NCBI RefSeq assembly: GCF_009392895.1
Contig: NZ_CP045488.1
Coordinates: 372,001 to 436,000, forward strand
Origin: Natronorubrum aibiense
GTDB taxonomy: Archaea; Halobacteriota; Halobacteria; Halobacteriales; Natrialbaceae
DNA length: 64,000 nucleotides
Direction of reading: 5' to 3'
Positions within the stretch are counted from its first letter, which is position 1, and each line of letters starts with the position of its first letter. Positions 26,776 to 34,990 of the stretch are shown here, one piece after another. A program made the position numbers and the translations under genes. The notes beneath the pieces are model-generated. The model was not told the DNA's origin. It did no database searches and saw only the letters and a program-made list of their open reading frames with translations.

Positions 26776-27300
26776 CTATCGAGACTCGAGCAACTCGCTT
26801 GCGGTCACCAGCGCTTCCATCTCGACGCCCGCGTCTTCGACGTTCTCGCGGCCACCCTCCTCGCGGTCGACGACGACCAGCGCGCGGTTGACGGTCGCCC
26901 CGGCGTCCCGAAGGGCCTCGATCGCGTCGACAAGGCTCGTCCCCGTCGTCACGATGTCCTCGAGGACGACGACTTCCTCGCCATCTTCGAGACGGCCCTC
27001 GACTAAGTTCGCGGTGCCGTACTCCTTGCGCTGCTTGCGTGCGATGACGTAGGGGACCCCGGCGGCGACGCTCGTCGCGGCCGCGAGCGGGACCCCACCG
27101 AGGGCGACGCCACCGAGTTTGTCTTTCGGCGTGACGCGCTCGGCGAAGGCGTCGGCGATAGCCTCGAGGCAGTCCGGATCGGTCTCGAAGAGGTACTTGT
27201 CGACGTAGTACTCGCTGGTGCCGCCGTGGGAGAGTTCGAACTCGCCGAACTGGACGGCATCCGCCTCGCGCAGGGCATCGATGAGTGCCTGGTTCGTCAT
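26776..27300 (-). CDS. pyrE: Orotate phosphoribosyltransferase
   Basis: A 174-residue PyrE converting orotate plus PRPP to OMP in de novo pyrimidine synthesis. The PRPP-binding motif is [18 protein letters not shown] near residue 113, preceded by [10 protein letters not shown] and [16 protein letters not shown], standard for OPRT. Length is typical of archaeal PyrE. It is transcribed by itself, in the same direction as thrS but across a 270-base gap. Confidence 0.93.
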   Translation of the reverse strand: MTNQALIDALREADAVQFGEFELSHGGTSEYYVDKYLFETDPDCLEAIADAFAERVTPKDKLGGVALGGVPLAAATSVAAGVPYVIARKQRKEYGTANLVEGRLEDGEEVVVLEDIVTTGTSLVDAIEALRDAGATVNRALVVVDREEGGRENVEDAGVEMEALVTASELLESR

Positions 27301-27491
27301 TGCTCGAAGGGGCGCGCCGAACCGAAATAAGCGGTGTGGATCGACAGCGGATTCAGTGCTTCGCGGCCGCTGTGACGACCCGAACCTCGCCGGCGAGTGC
27401 GGGCACCCCTCCTCGAGTGGGCACCCGCCAGTGCCGTCTCCCTCGAGTCGAAGCCAAAAACGACTAACGATCGCCCTTCGTCGGAGGGAGC

Positions 27492-28781
27492 ATGCACGTC
27501 TCTATCGTCGGCAGCGGCTACGTCGGCACCACGATCGCAGCCTGTCTGGCCGATCTCGGCCACGAGGTCGTCAACGTCGAGATCGACGAGGACATCGTCG
27601 CGACGATCAACGCCGGTGAGGCCCCGATCCACGAGTCGGGTCTCGAGGAACGCATCGCCGAGCACGCGGGCACGAACCTGCGGGCGACCACCGACTACGC
27701 GGCAGTTCGGGACACCGACGTCACGTTCCTCTGTCTGCCCACGCCACAGGCCGACGACGGCAGTCTCGACCTCGCCGTGATGCGTGCCGGTGCCGAATCA
27801 CTCGGTCGTGCGCTCGCGACGAAGAACGACGATCACCTCGTCGTCGTCAAGAGCACGGTCCTGCCGGGAACGACCGAGGACGTCGTCGGGCCGATCCTCG
27901 AGGACGAGTCCGGCAAACACGTCGGCGACGACCTCGAGCTCGCGATGAACCCCGAGTTCCTGCGGATGGGAACAGCCGTGACGGACTTCCTCGAGCCGGA
28001 CAAGGTCGTCGTCGGCGCGACGAGCGACGACGCCGCCGCGACGCTTCGTGAGCTGTACGCCCCGATCCTTTCGCGCGAGGAAACGGATCTCGTCGAAACC
28101 GACATCCGCGAGGCGGAACTCATCAAATACGCAAACAACGCCTTCCTCGCCTCGAAGGTCTCGCTGGTCAACGAACTCGGAAACATCGCCAAAGCGTACG
28201 GCGCGGACGCCTACGAGGTGCTCGAGGCGGTCGGCCTCGACGACCGCATCTCCGAGCGGTTCATGCGCTCGGGGCTGGGCTGGGGTGGCTCCTGTTTCCC
28301 GAAAGACGTCGACGCGCTGCGGGCCGGAGCCCGCGAACAGGGGTACGATCCAGCCCTGCTCGACGCCGTCGTCGCGGTCAACGACGCCCAGCCGCGCCGA
28401 CTCGTCGACTCGCTCGCGGCCCACGTCGACCTCGAGGACGCACGGATCACGGTGCTCGGCCTGTCGTTCAAGCCCGGCACCGACGACATCCGAAAGTCGC
28501 GCGCGCTCGACGTGATCGAGTATCTGCAGGATCGCGGGGCAGCCGTCGTCGCCTACGACCCGGTCGCGATGGAGAACGTCCGACCGATGTATCCCGACGT
28601 CGAGTACGCCGAGTCGGCTACCGACGCGCTCGCGGACGCCGACGGCGCGGTCGTTGCGACCGACTGGCCCGAGTTCGACGACCTCGCGTTCGGCGGGATG
28701 GCCCAGCGCGTGGTCGTCGACGGGCGCCGGATCGACGTCGACGAGACCGAACTCGACGTCTACGAGGGTCTGACCTGGTAG
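27492..28781 (+). CDS. aglM: UDP-glucose 6-dehydrogenase AglM
   Basis: A 429-residue nucleotide-sugar dehydrogenase that oxidises UDP-glucose to UDP-glucuronate with two NAD. The N-terminal Rossmann motif is [14 protein letters not shown]. The catalytic Cys is at about residue 268 in GGSCFPKD, with [10 protein letters not shown] and KYANN also present. In haloarchaea AglM feeds the N-glycan of the S-layer protein, and aglJ follows 84 bases downstream. The start ATG is unambiguous because the Rossmann strand begins at residue 3. Confidence 0.92.
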   Translation: MHVSIVGSGYVGTTIAACLADLGHEVVNVEIDEDIVATINAGEAPIHESGLEERIAEHAGTNLRATTDYAAVRDTDVTFLCLPTPQADDGSLDLAVMRAGAESLGRALATKNDDHLVVVKSTVLPGTTEDVVGPILEDESGKHVGDDLELAMNPEFLRMGTAVTDFLEPDKVVVGATSDDAAATLRELYAPILSREETDLVETDIREAELIKYANNAFLASKVSLVNELGNIAKAYGADAYEVLEAVGLDDRISERFMRSGLGWGGSCFPKDVDALRAGAREQGYDPALLDAVVAVNDAQPRRLVDSLAAHVDLEDARITVLGLSFKPGTDDIRKSRALDVIEYLQDRGAAVVAYDPVAMENVRPMYPDVEYAESATDALADADGAVVATDWPEFDDLAFGGMAQRVVVDGRRIDVDETELDVYEGLTW

Positions 28782-28802
28782 CCCCGAACGGCGCGGTCGA
28801 GG

Positions 28803-28812
28803 ATAATATAAA
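28803..28812 (+). promoter_or_regulatory. TATA box of aglJ
   Basis: The sequence ATAATATAAA in an AT-rich gap predicts transcription from about 28833. It suggests aglJ has its own promoter in addition to read-through from aglM. Confidence 0.5.
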
Positions 28813-28865
28813 TCATCACTGAGCAATCAGTACGTTTTTGCAGTCACAGCGGAGATTCCTTGGCG

Positions 28866-29876
28866 ATGGACAATGACGTGGTTCGTGCGGACTCGAGGCT
28901 GTCGGTCGGCGATGAGGAGGTCGTCGCCATGAGCCGTGAGACGCGCGAGATCGCCGCCGAGGATGTCTGTATTCTCGTTCCGACGCTCAACGAGGCGGCC
29001 ACGATCGGCGACGTCATCGACGGCTTCCACGCGGAAGGCTACACGAACGTGTTCGTCGTCGACGGCGACTCTGACGACGATACGCGCGAGATCGCCCGCG
29101 AGCGCGGAGCCAACGTCCTCGTCCAGTCCGGCGACGGGAAAGGACAGGCCGTCCGCGAGGCTCTCGAGTACGTCAACGTCCCCTACGTGTTGATGCTCGA
29201 CGGCGACGGCACCTACGATCCGGCCGACGCAGATCGGATGCTCGAGCCGCTCTCACGGGGCTACGAGCACGTGATCGGCAACCGGTTTGCCGACATGGAC
29301 GACGACGCGATGAAGGCGTTGAACGGCGTCGGCAACCGGCTGATAAACAAATCGTTCCGGTTCATCCACGGGGCCGACTACGACGACATCCTCTCGGGAT
29401 ATCGGGCGTTTACGGTCGACTCGTTCGAACGGCTCTCGCTCGATTCGGACGGTTTTACCATCGAGACCGAACTCGCCGTCGAGTGTGTCAAACACGGAAT
29501 CGAGACGACCGTCGTCCCGGTCAGTTACAGCGCCCGGCCGGAGGCCTCGGAGACGAATCTCCACCCGGTCAAAGACGGCGGGACGATCATCCTCGCGCTG
29601 TATGCACTCGCCAAAACGAACAACCCGCTGTTTTACTTCGGCAGCCTCGGCGTCGGCGGCATCGTCTCCGGCGGCGTCGTCGCATCGTACGTCCTCTGGC
29701 AGTGGATTCAGTATCAACAGGGCCACGAGATTCTGGCGATGGTGTCCGCGGCCGCCATCCTGCTCGGCGTCCAGTTGCTCATGTTCGGCGTGCTCTCGGA
29801 TATGCTCGTGACGCTCCACCGCGAGCAGCGACGGCGTCTCGAGCAGATCACGCGCGACGACCGAGAGCAGGAGTGA
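28866..29876 (+). CDS. aglJ: Dolichyl-phosphate glycosyltransferase AglJ (GT2)
   Basis: A 336-residue family-2 glycosyltransferase. It has a GT-A catalytic domain with VPTLNEAATIGDVI near residue 37, the DxD-like LDGDGTYD near 112 and YDDILSGYRAF near 175, then two C-terminal membrane helices (about 255-277 and 289-310). AglJ adds the first sugar to dolichol phosphate in S-layer N-glycosylation. ATG 28866 was taken; ATG 28929, 21 codons later, would give a start closer to other AglJ proteins. Neighbour aglM makes the UDP-glucuronate used later. Confidence 0.86.
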   Translation: MDNDVVRADSRLSVGDEEVVAMSRETREIAAEDVCILVPTLNEAATIGDVIDGFHAEGYTNVFVVDGDSDDDTREIARERGANVLVQSGDGKGQAVREALEYVNVPYVLMLDGDGTYDPADADRMLEPLSRGYEHVIGNRFADMDDDAMKALNGVGNRLINKSFRFIHGADYDDILSGYRAFTVDSFERLSLDSDGFTIETELAVECVKHGIETTVVPVSYSARPEASETNLHPVKDGGTIILALYALAKTNNPLFYFGSLGVGGIVSGGVVASYVLWQWIQYQQGHEILAMVSAAAILLGVQLLMFGVLSDMLVTLHREQRRRLEQITRDDREQE

Positions 29877-29891
29877 GATGACAGCGCCCGC

Positions 29892-30221
29892 TCAAAACGG
29901 CAGCATCGATCGCATCTGCTGGAAGACGCCGCCGGAGTTGTTCCGACGGTACTCCTCGAACGGTTCGTGGAGCGCGTTGAGCAGTTCCTGCCGGGAGCGA
30001 AACTCCGTCGTGTCGACTTCCTCGAGCATCACACCCAGCGCGACGTCGTTGCCGTGGACGTCGTAGGGAATCTGCTCGTGGCCGAGTTCCGCCGCAACGT
30101 CGTCTTTCGCCGCCGGAAACGAGAGGTCTGCCGTTCTAAGATGTGCATCGACGGCGGCGATGCCGAATTCGATACTCTCCGGTTCGTCGTCGTCTCCGCC
30201 CGAGGGTGGCCGAACTCCCAT
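29892..30221 (-). CDS. Haloarchaeal conserved small protein (DUF5789-like)
   Basis: A 109-residue acidic protein. After a disordered N-terminus comes an alpha/beta core with AELGHEQIPYDVHGNDVALGVMLEEV and EFRSRQELLNALHEPFEEYR. I recognise this pattern as a widely distributed haloarchaeal family of unknown function. The ATG at 30221 is chosen because the frame further upstream has no family character. It is convergent with aglJ (15 bases apart). Confidence 0.62.
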   Translation of the reverse strand: MGVRPPSGGDDDEPESIEFGIAAVDAHLRTADLSFPAAKDDVAAELGHEQIPYDVHGNDVALGVMLEEVDTTEFRSRQELLNALHEPFEEYRRNNSGGVFQQMRSMLPF

Positions 30222-30318
30222 ACCAACCAGTAGCGCGTCCGATAGCAAAACCGCTACGAAGACGCTTGCGACTCCGTGTGGTCGACACGCCTTTGGCTTC
30301 GGCGATGGAGTATCGCGT

Positions 30319-30528
30319 ATGACCGAGTACACCACGGTTTCGATCCCGAAGGATCTCGCCGACCGCGTCGAGGACACGATCGAAGGGACGAGCTTTCAGA
30401 GCACGAGCGACCTCACTCGATTCCTGCTTCGCAGCATCGTCATCCAGCACCAGAAGCAGGGGAAACTCACGGAAGCCGAGTTCGAAGAGATTACCGAACA
30501 GCTTCGAGGCCTCGGCTACCTCGAGTAA
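30319..30528 (+). CDS. Ribbon-helix-helix (CopG/Arc-type) small regulator
   Basis: A 69-residue protein with a short beta strand YTTVSIPKDLADRVE, then two helices (SDLTRFLLRSIV). This is the ribbon-helix-helix DNA-binding fold that binds as a dimer to short direct or inverted repeats. It starts at ATG 30319, about 100 bases from the divergent DUF gene. No toxin partner is adjacent, so an antitoxin role is not supported. Confidence 0.72.
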   Translation: MTEYTTVSIPKDLADRVEDTIEGTSFQSTSDLTRFLLRSIVIQHQKQGKLTEAEFEEITEQLRGLGYLE

Positions 30529-30570
30529 GCACTCGAGCGAGCAGCCGTGTTCGCCACCGATCCCCACGAC

Positions 30571-30990
30571 TCACAGCGACTGCTCGGGCGGGCTGGCGTC
30601 GATGACTTCGAGTGGCTGGCGCTCGCCGCGCCGATCGAACGCGCCGAACGACCGCTCGCCGATCCCCCACGGTGGCACAGCGACGAAGATCACTTCGGCG
30701 AGGTCGTCTCGTCTGGTCACCTCGAGTTCCCGAACGGGGTGTGAGACGAACCGACCCTGTGCCTGCCGGGCCGGTGTCGAGAGGTCGACACCGAACACGG
30801 CGTTGACGGCGTTGCCGGGATCGGGCAGAAAGAAGTCCGTAAACACTGGCGTCTCGGGTGGCAACTCGACTGCCGCCCCCTCGAGGTCGCCTGCAGGAGT
30901 GACCGAGACGCCGGTCGTCACGCGGTTCGGATCGGCGTCGCTGGCCAGATCGAGCAGGACGTCGACGAGGGCACGCGTGATGTAAACCAC
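30571..30990 (-). CDS. JAMM/MPN-like protein lacking canonical metal ligands
   Basis: A 139-residue protein whose order of elements resembles archaeal JAMM1: an N-terminal helix, two long strands, the segment GRFVSHPVRELEVTRRDDLAE and the C-terminal SFGAFDRRGERQPLEV. In active JAMM proteases this region is His-x-His-Pro...Ser...Asp. Here the first His is Val and the Ser position appears lost, while His and a following Asp remain. The fold similarity is my reading, not a proven hit; if true, a catalytically dead or scaffold role is likely. The start ATG 30990 gives normal length. Confidence 0.55.
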   Translation of the reverse strand: MVYITRALVDVLLDLASDADPNRVTTGVSVTPAGDLEGAAVELPPETPVFTDFFLPDPGNAVNAVFGVDLSTPARQAQGRFVSHPVRELEVTRRDDLAEVIFVAVPPWGIGERSFGAFDRRGERQPLEVIDASPPEQSL

Positions 30991-31085
30991 ACCGGTTCTA
31001 GGAGCCCATCATAGTTAGTTGTATGCCAGGCGATGACACATTTGACGAGTGGCTGCGTTCGACCGAGCGCCACGAAAGCGGACGA

Positions 31086-31769
31086 CTATATCGGGAAGAG
31101 CTGTCGGGCCATCCCGGCGTACAGCCGCGGCATGTGTCGGACCGAGTTCGAGAGTGCGTCCTCGAGTGCCGTCACGGCGTCGCTCGTGACGCCACGTCCG
31201 TGACCGACGAGGACGCGCTCGGGTCGAAAGCGACCCAGTTCGTCCCGCGGGGGAACAGCCCGGCGCATCGGATGGACGCCGAGGCGTTCGTTTCCCGCGA
31301 GAAAGTACGCGGCCGTGCCGACTGATTCGGGGACCAACAGGGTGCCATCGTCCGGGTTGTAGAGGGCTACCTCCTGCCAGAACCGGTTATCGACGACGGG
31401 TTGGGCCTCGAGGCCGGTGTCGGACAACGTCCGCGAGAAGCGAGCGACAGGGGCGTCGAGTTCTTCGGTCACGCCTTCGAAAAAGTCGGGAAGGAAGACC
31501 GGAACGTTGTATCGGTTCGCGATTGCGGCGGCGTCTCGTTTGTGTCGATCGAGCATGACGACGACGCCGGCCACCTCGCCGAACTCGGCGAACAGGTCAT
31601 CGATCCCGTCGGCGTCGACTGGGTCGAAGACCCAGACGTCGCCGTCGATCTCGAGGGCGTGGCTCGCCCGTTGCATCCGTTCGTCGGGATGGGCAAGCCA
31701 GCCGACCCCGCCCTCGAAGCGATCGATCTCGCGAAAGTCGGTCGCACGCTCGTCGACGCGAAAGGTCAT
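31086..31769 (-). CDS. Haloarchaeal protein of unknown function, possibly metallo-beta-lactamase-fold
   Basis: A 227-residue cytoplasmic protein. It has an internal DRHKRDAAAIANRYNVPVFLPDFFEGV segment and a C-terminal VLVGHGRGVTSDAVTALEDAL, resembling the end of metallo-beta-lactamase-fold proteins. The usual HxHxDH metal motif is not visible, so a hydrolase role is doubtful. It starts at ATG 31769. Its 3' end overlaps an unlikely frame on the other strand, which I reject. Confidence 0.6.
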   Translation of the reverse strand: MTFRVDERATDFREIDRFEGGVGWLAHPDERMQRASHALEIDGDVWVFDPVDADGIDDLFAEFGEVAGVVVMLDRHKRDAAAIANRYNVPVFLPDFFEGVTEELDAPVARFSRTLSDTGLEAQPVVDNRFWQEVALYNPDDGTLLVPESVGTAAYFLAGNERLGVHPMRRAVPPRDELGRFRPERVLVGHGRGVTSDAVTALEDALSNSVRHMPRLYAGMARQLFPI

Positions 31770-31880
31770 GTGACAGCAGTATGGACGCTCAGTGCATAAA
31801 CGTGTAGCCAACGGACCACCGATCGCGCGAACCCTGTCGCCGCCAGAGCACCTATGCACGTCCCGCGAGTAGGGTCGAGT

Positions 31881-32573
31881 ATGCTCACCGGGCTGTCCTG
31901 GCTCGCCCTTGAGGTCAAATACCTCGAGCGAGCGCGATCGTTTTACGAGGAGACGCTGAATCTCACCCTCGCACAGGAACGGGACACCGAACTCGTGTTC
32001 GAGGCAGGCGAAACCGCGCTCGTTCTCCGTCGTCCAGCGGCGTTCCCCCGCGGCGGCCTCCACACCCACTTTGCGTTCTCGATTCCCGACGCAGCGTACG
32101 ACGACTGGTGGGACCGTCTCTCCGAGGCGTACGACCTCGAGGAAGCCCAGTTCGGCTCCGCCAGATCGCTCTATCTGTACGATCCCGACGGCAACTGCGT
32201 CGAGATCGGCCAGCAGGACGTCGCGGGGCCGGGTATCGATGGCATCTTCGAGGTCGTCCTCGAGGTCGAGTCGCTCGAACGGGCGACGTCGTTCTACGCC
32301 GACCTCGGATTCGAGACGGTCGATACGGGAGCCGATCGAAAACGTGTCCGCATGCAGGGACCGATGGCGCTCGAACTCTGGGAGCCACAGCTCGGGATCG
32401 CCGACGCCCGCGGAGGGGTCCACGTCGACCTCGGGTTCAGACTCGACGAGCCGAAGGTCGCACTCGACGCCGTCGCGGATCGGGTCCGTGCCATCGAACA
32501 GGAGACCGACGAGACGGTCGTCGTTCGCGATCCCGACGGCCACTTTCTGACGTTTACAACCGGTCAGTACTGA
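31881..32573 (+). CDS. VOC-superfamily protein (glyoxalase/extradiol dioxygenase-like), two modules
   Basis: A 230-residue protein made of two beta-alpha-beta-beta-beta modules (residues 1-115 and 125-230), the vicinal-oxygen-chelate fold. Each module ends in a DPDGN or DPDGH segment (YLYDPDGNCVEIGQ; VVRDPDGHFLTF), where glutamate or His normally binds a metal. The role could be glyoxalase, dioxygenase or fosfomycin-type resistance; motifs do not decide. ATG 31881 starts the first strand. Convergent with the gene at 32554, overlapping by 20 bases. Confidence 0.78.
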   Translation: MLTGLSWLALEVKYLERARSFYEETLNLTLAQERDTELVFEAGETALVLRRPAAFPRGGLHTHFAFSIPDAAYDDWWDRLSEAYDLEEAQFGSARSLYLYDPDGNCVEIGQQDVAGPGIDGIFEVVLEVESLERATSFYADLGFETVDTGADRKRVRMQGPMALELWEPQLGIADARGGVHVDLGFRLDEPKVALDAVADRVRAIEQETDETVVVRDPDGHFLTFTTGQY

Positions 32574-32844
32574 CGTCGACACCCGGCGGGGCCACGAGCA
32601 AGAATCCACGGAAGTGGATGAGGCTGCCACCCGATTCCTTGACGTCGCGGGCGAATCCCGAGGCTAACTCGTTGACGTCGCCCTCGACGTTGAGGACGAG
32701 CAGGTTCCCCTTCGAGATCGCCTCGAGCCACTCGTCGGCCGGCGTCGTGCCGTCGAGCACGCCGAGGATGACGCTGCCTTCGATCTCGAGTTCCTCGTCG
32801 ATGTGTTCCTCGACCGCACGAAGATCGAGGTCGAAATCGCTCAT
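32554..32844 (-). CDS. Haloarchaeal DUF5779-like small protein
   Basis: A 96-residue protein with a helical N-terminus (DLRAVEEHIDEELEIEG) and a compact alpha/beta rest (SVILGVLDGTTPADEWLEAI, NLLVLNVEGDVNELA). It resembles a conserved haloarchaeal family of unknown function. The start ATG 32844 has good codon use. Its tail overlaps the VOC gene convergently by 20 bases. Confidence 0.65.
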   Translation of the reverse strand: MSDFDLDLRAVEEHIDEELEIEGSVILGVLDGTTPADEWLEAISKGNLLVLNVEGDVNELASGFARDVKESGGSLIHFRGFLLVAPPGVDVSTDRL

Positions 32845-33407
32845 ACCGGGTGGGTCGAACCGGGACGAGAAAAACGTTCGCCTCGTCTTACGGCCTCGGA
32901 GCTGTCGTCGGTCGTCCTCGAGCGTCGCTTGCGACCGTCACCGACTGGATCCAAACCGCAGTCGACTCTCGGTCAGCCATTCTCCAGGGGCGGAACGATA
33001 GCCATGATATCGTCCGGTGAGAGCTTGATATCGGTGTAAACGACCGTATTCACCGCGACGCGGCCATCGCGTTCGTGCGCGCATCGGCGGCACTTTGCAA
33101 TGGGTGGTTCGCGCGTGCGTGGTTGCCGTTGGTCACAACGCGTCAGTTCTCGAGCGCACGACCGAAGGCGCACTGTCGATCGCCGCGCCCCACCTGTTTC
33201 CGTGTGCTTGCCGGCCATCCAAGTATGGTAGCCACTGAACGTCACTGCACACCCGATCGCACGATGGCTGTGCGATCAGTGTGGAGCTCGTTTCAGTTGT
33301 ATAGCGCTGTGACCCAAGAGGCCACCCCTCGTGGGACGAAGCCCGTTCGACGCCTCGCAATCGAGTTCGAGCGCATCTTTTTGTGTCGGTGTCGCACTAA
33401 ACACCAT
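32845..33407. other. 563-base region with a gene relic and otherwise no gene
   Basis: Between the DUF5779-like gene and an aldo-keto reductase. It contains a MoaD-like C-terminal relic on the reverse strand (32973-33065). The remaining sequence carries no convincing reading frame. The last 60 bases are AT-richer (TATA-like ATCTTTTT near 33375) and hold the next promoter. Confidence 0.55.
32973..33065 (-). pseudogene. C-terminal relic of a MoaD/ThiS-like ubiquitin-fold protein
   Basis: A reverse-strand frame ends in a 30-residue stretch RVAVNTVVYT..LSPDDIMAIVPPLENG that fits the tail of MoaD-type sulfur carriers (VAVN..Y...L..GDEVAIIPPVAGG). The final Gly-Gly needed for thiocarboxylation is Asn-Gly here, and no N-terminal two-thirds of the family can be found in the same frame upstream. 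It is therefore most likely a truncated relic. Confidence 0.42.
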
Positions 33408-34178
33408 ATGGAAGCCGTTTCGATCCGCAGCGTCGACGTCCCGGCACTCGGCCTCGGCACGTGGCCGATGCGCGGCGACGCGTGCACGCAAGCAGTGACG
33501 ACGGCACTCGAACTCGGCTATCGACACGTCGATACCGCCCAGATGTACGACAACGAAGATGCGGTCGGACGAGCGATCGCCGACTCGAGCGTCGATCGCG
33601 ACGACGTCTTCGTGACGACAAAACTACTCCGGGAGAACCTGCGACGTGACGACGCACTCGAGTCGTTCCGTCGGTCACTCGATCGACTCGAGATGGAGTA
33701 CGTGGACCTGCTCCTGATCCACGCCCCGAACCCGAGCGTCCCCATCGAAGAGACGATCCGAGTGATGAATCGACTGCAAGACGAGGGATCAGTTCGACAG
33801 ATAGGTGTGAGCAACTTCTCGATCGAACAGGTACAGGAAGCGATGACCGCATCCGAGACGCCGATCCTGACGAACCAGGTGCTGTATCATCCCTACCGAG
33901 ATCGATCGGCCATGCTCGAGTTCTGCCGCGACAACGAGCTCGTGCTCACTGCCTACAGTCCGCTGGGGGAGGGTTCGATCGCCACCGACGAAACGCTGGC
34001 CGAGATCGGTGCAACCTACGATAAGACGGCAGCACAAGTTGCGCTCCGCTGGCTGCTCCAGCAAGAAACGGTGTCGGCGATCCCGAAAGCGTCGTCTCAG
34101 GAGCACCTGCGCGAGAATATCGATATCTTCGATTTCGAGCTAACTGACGCGGAGATGGACCACATCTTCGCACTCTAA
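33408..34178 (+). CDS. Aldo/keto reductase
   Basis: A 256-residue NADPH-dependent (beta/alpha)8 reductase. The catalytic tetrad is visible: Asp42 and Tyr47 in DTAQMYDNE, Lys72 in TTKLL and His105 in LLLIHAPNP. The cofactor-binding tail SAIPKASSQEHLREN is present. It resembles 2,5-diketo-gluconate-type reductases; the natural substrate is unknown. The ATG at 33408 gives the usual family start, and the longer upstream frame is not conserved. Confidence 0.9.
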   Translation: MEAVSIRSVDVPALGLGTWPMRGDACTQAVTTALELGYRHVDTAQMYDNEDAVGRAIADSSVDRDDVFVTTKLLRENLRRDDALESFRRSLDRLEMEYVDLLLIHAPNPSVPIEETIRVMNRLQDEGSVRQIGVSNFSIEQVQEAMTASETPILTNQVLYHPYRDRSAMLEFCRDNELVLTAYSPLGEGSIATDETLAEIGATYDKTAAQVALRWLLQQETVSAIPKASSQEHLRENIDIFDFELTDAEMDHIFAL

Positions 34179-34439
34179 GCGAAAGGCAGCGCGAGTTCCC
34201 CGTCGTCCCACCGTTGGCGGGGGTGAAGCGCGTACACTCCGCTGAACAATCCGTCCGTTGAAGTCACCGTGGAGTAATAACCGATAGACCGGAGTCACGT
34301 TAACCGCCTCGCAAAATACCCATCAGGGTTGCGCCGGGCTGTGTCGGGTGGTGGTGAAGCCGCCGACCTCCACGGATACGTCACCTACGGCAGCACTAGC
34401 CGACCTCGAGTGCGGTAGGAGACACGGTGTATTCGGGTG

Positions 34440-34563
34440 TTACTGCTCCCACACGAACCTCATGGTAAGTGTGGAGGGAATTAAATTCGCCTGCCGCCGT
34501 CACGCTCCCGTTGGGAGAGGCCAAACGGTGAAGCCCCGCGCCACCGTGCGTGGGGTACTTCAC
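34440..34563 (+). mobile_element. Probable relic of an IS200/IS605-family right end
   Basis: A hairpin at 34528-34563 pairs GTGAAGCCCC with GGGGTACTTCAC, the form I know from right ends of haloarchaeal IS200/IS605 (TnpB) elements, whose transcript is the omega RNA. Upstream hairpins CTCCC/GGGAG (34505-34518) and CTCCCACAC..GTGTGGAGG (about 34447-34478) continue the structured stretch. No transposase or TnpB frame remains, so only the end survives. Family assignment is from memory of the end shape. Confidence 0.45.
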
Positions 34564-34661
34564 GTCTCCCAGTACGACAACTCGGTTCGCTAAGCGACGG
34601 CAGGGTGTCGACGCGGAATCCCATGGATTTGTTTCACTCATCGAACGAGATTCCGAAAAGT

Positions 34662-34680
34662 CGCCCTCCCCGATTTGAAC
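34662..34680 (-). repeat. Duplicated 3' segment of tRNA-Tyr (candidate attachment-site scar)
   Basis: The 19 bases at 34662-34680 are identical to 34789-34807, the T-arm and acceptor end of the tRNA-Tyr gene. The bases just outside (AAGT before each copy) also agree apart from one base. Such a partial copy next to a whole tRNA gene is what integration into the 3' end of a tRNA leaves behind. Confidence 0.6.
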
Positions 34681-34786
34681 AGGTGAGAGACGATGCGACT
34701 CGCTACGCTCGGCGGCTGCGACTCTTGTGTTCAAATAGATCAACGAGAGACGTTCCGCTGCTTACGAGTTTAGTTCGCAGTAGAAG

Positions 34787-34860
34787 TCCGCCCTCCCCGA
34801 TTTGAACGGGGGACAAGTCGATCTACAGTCGACTGCTCTACCAGTCTGAGCTAAGGGCGG
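34787..34860 (-). tRNA. tRNA-Tyr (anticodon GUA)
   Basis: The reverse strand folds into a complete cloverleaf: acceptor CCGCCCU/AGGGCGG, D arm with GGTAG, anticodon stem GUCGA/UCGAC enclosing CUGUAGA (anticodon GUA), and T arm with GTTCAAATC. The first pair C1-G72 and discriminator A are the archaeal tyrosine identity elements. CCA is not encoded. No intron is seen. A TATA-like CTTATG lies about 30 bases upstream. Confidence 0.95.
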
Positions 34861-34990
34861 TTGCATATCAACGTAGCCGCTCTGGGTGACATAAGGGTTA
34901 TTATTTTCGACGGCAAGAGTCGCCGCAGTCGGACCGAAATGGAAGAATGATTGATATGGTTGGAGTGTGAACCACGATGATAACCAGCAT

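Noticed and set aside
31023-31325. Forward gene beginning MPGDDTFDEWLRS
   Set aside because: Only the first 20 codons are outside the reverse-strand gene at 31086-31769; the rest is its antisense and lacks any family character.
34179-34986. An intact insertion sequence or small prophage
   Set aside because: No transposase, TnpB or integrase frame is present, only end-like hairpins and a tRNA fragment.
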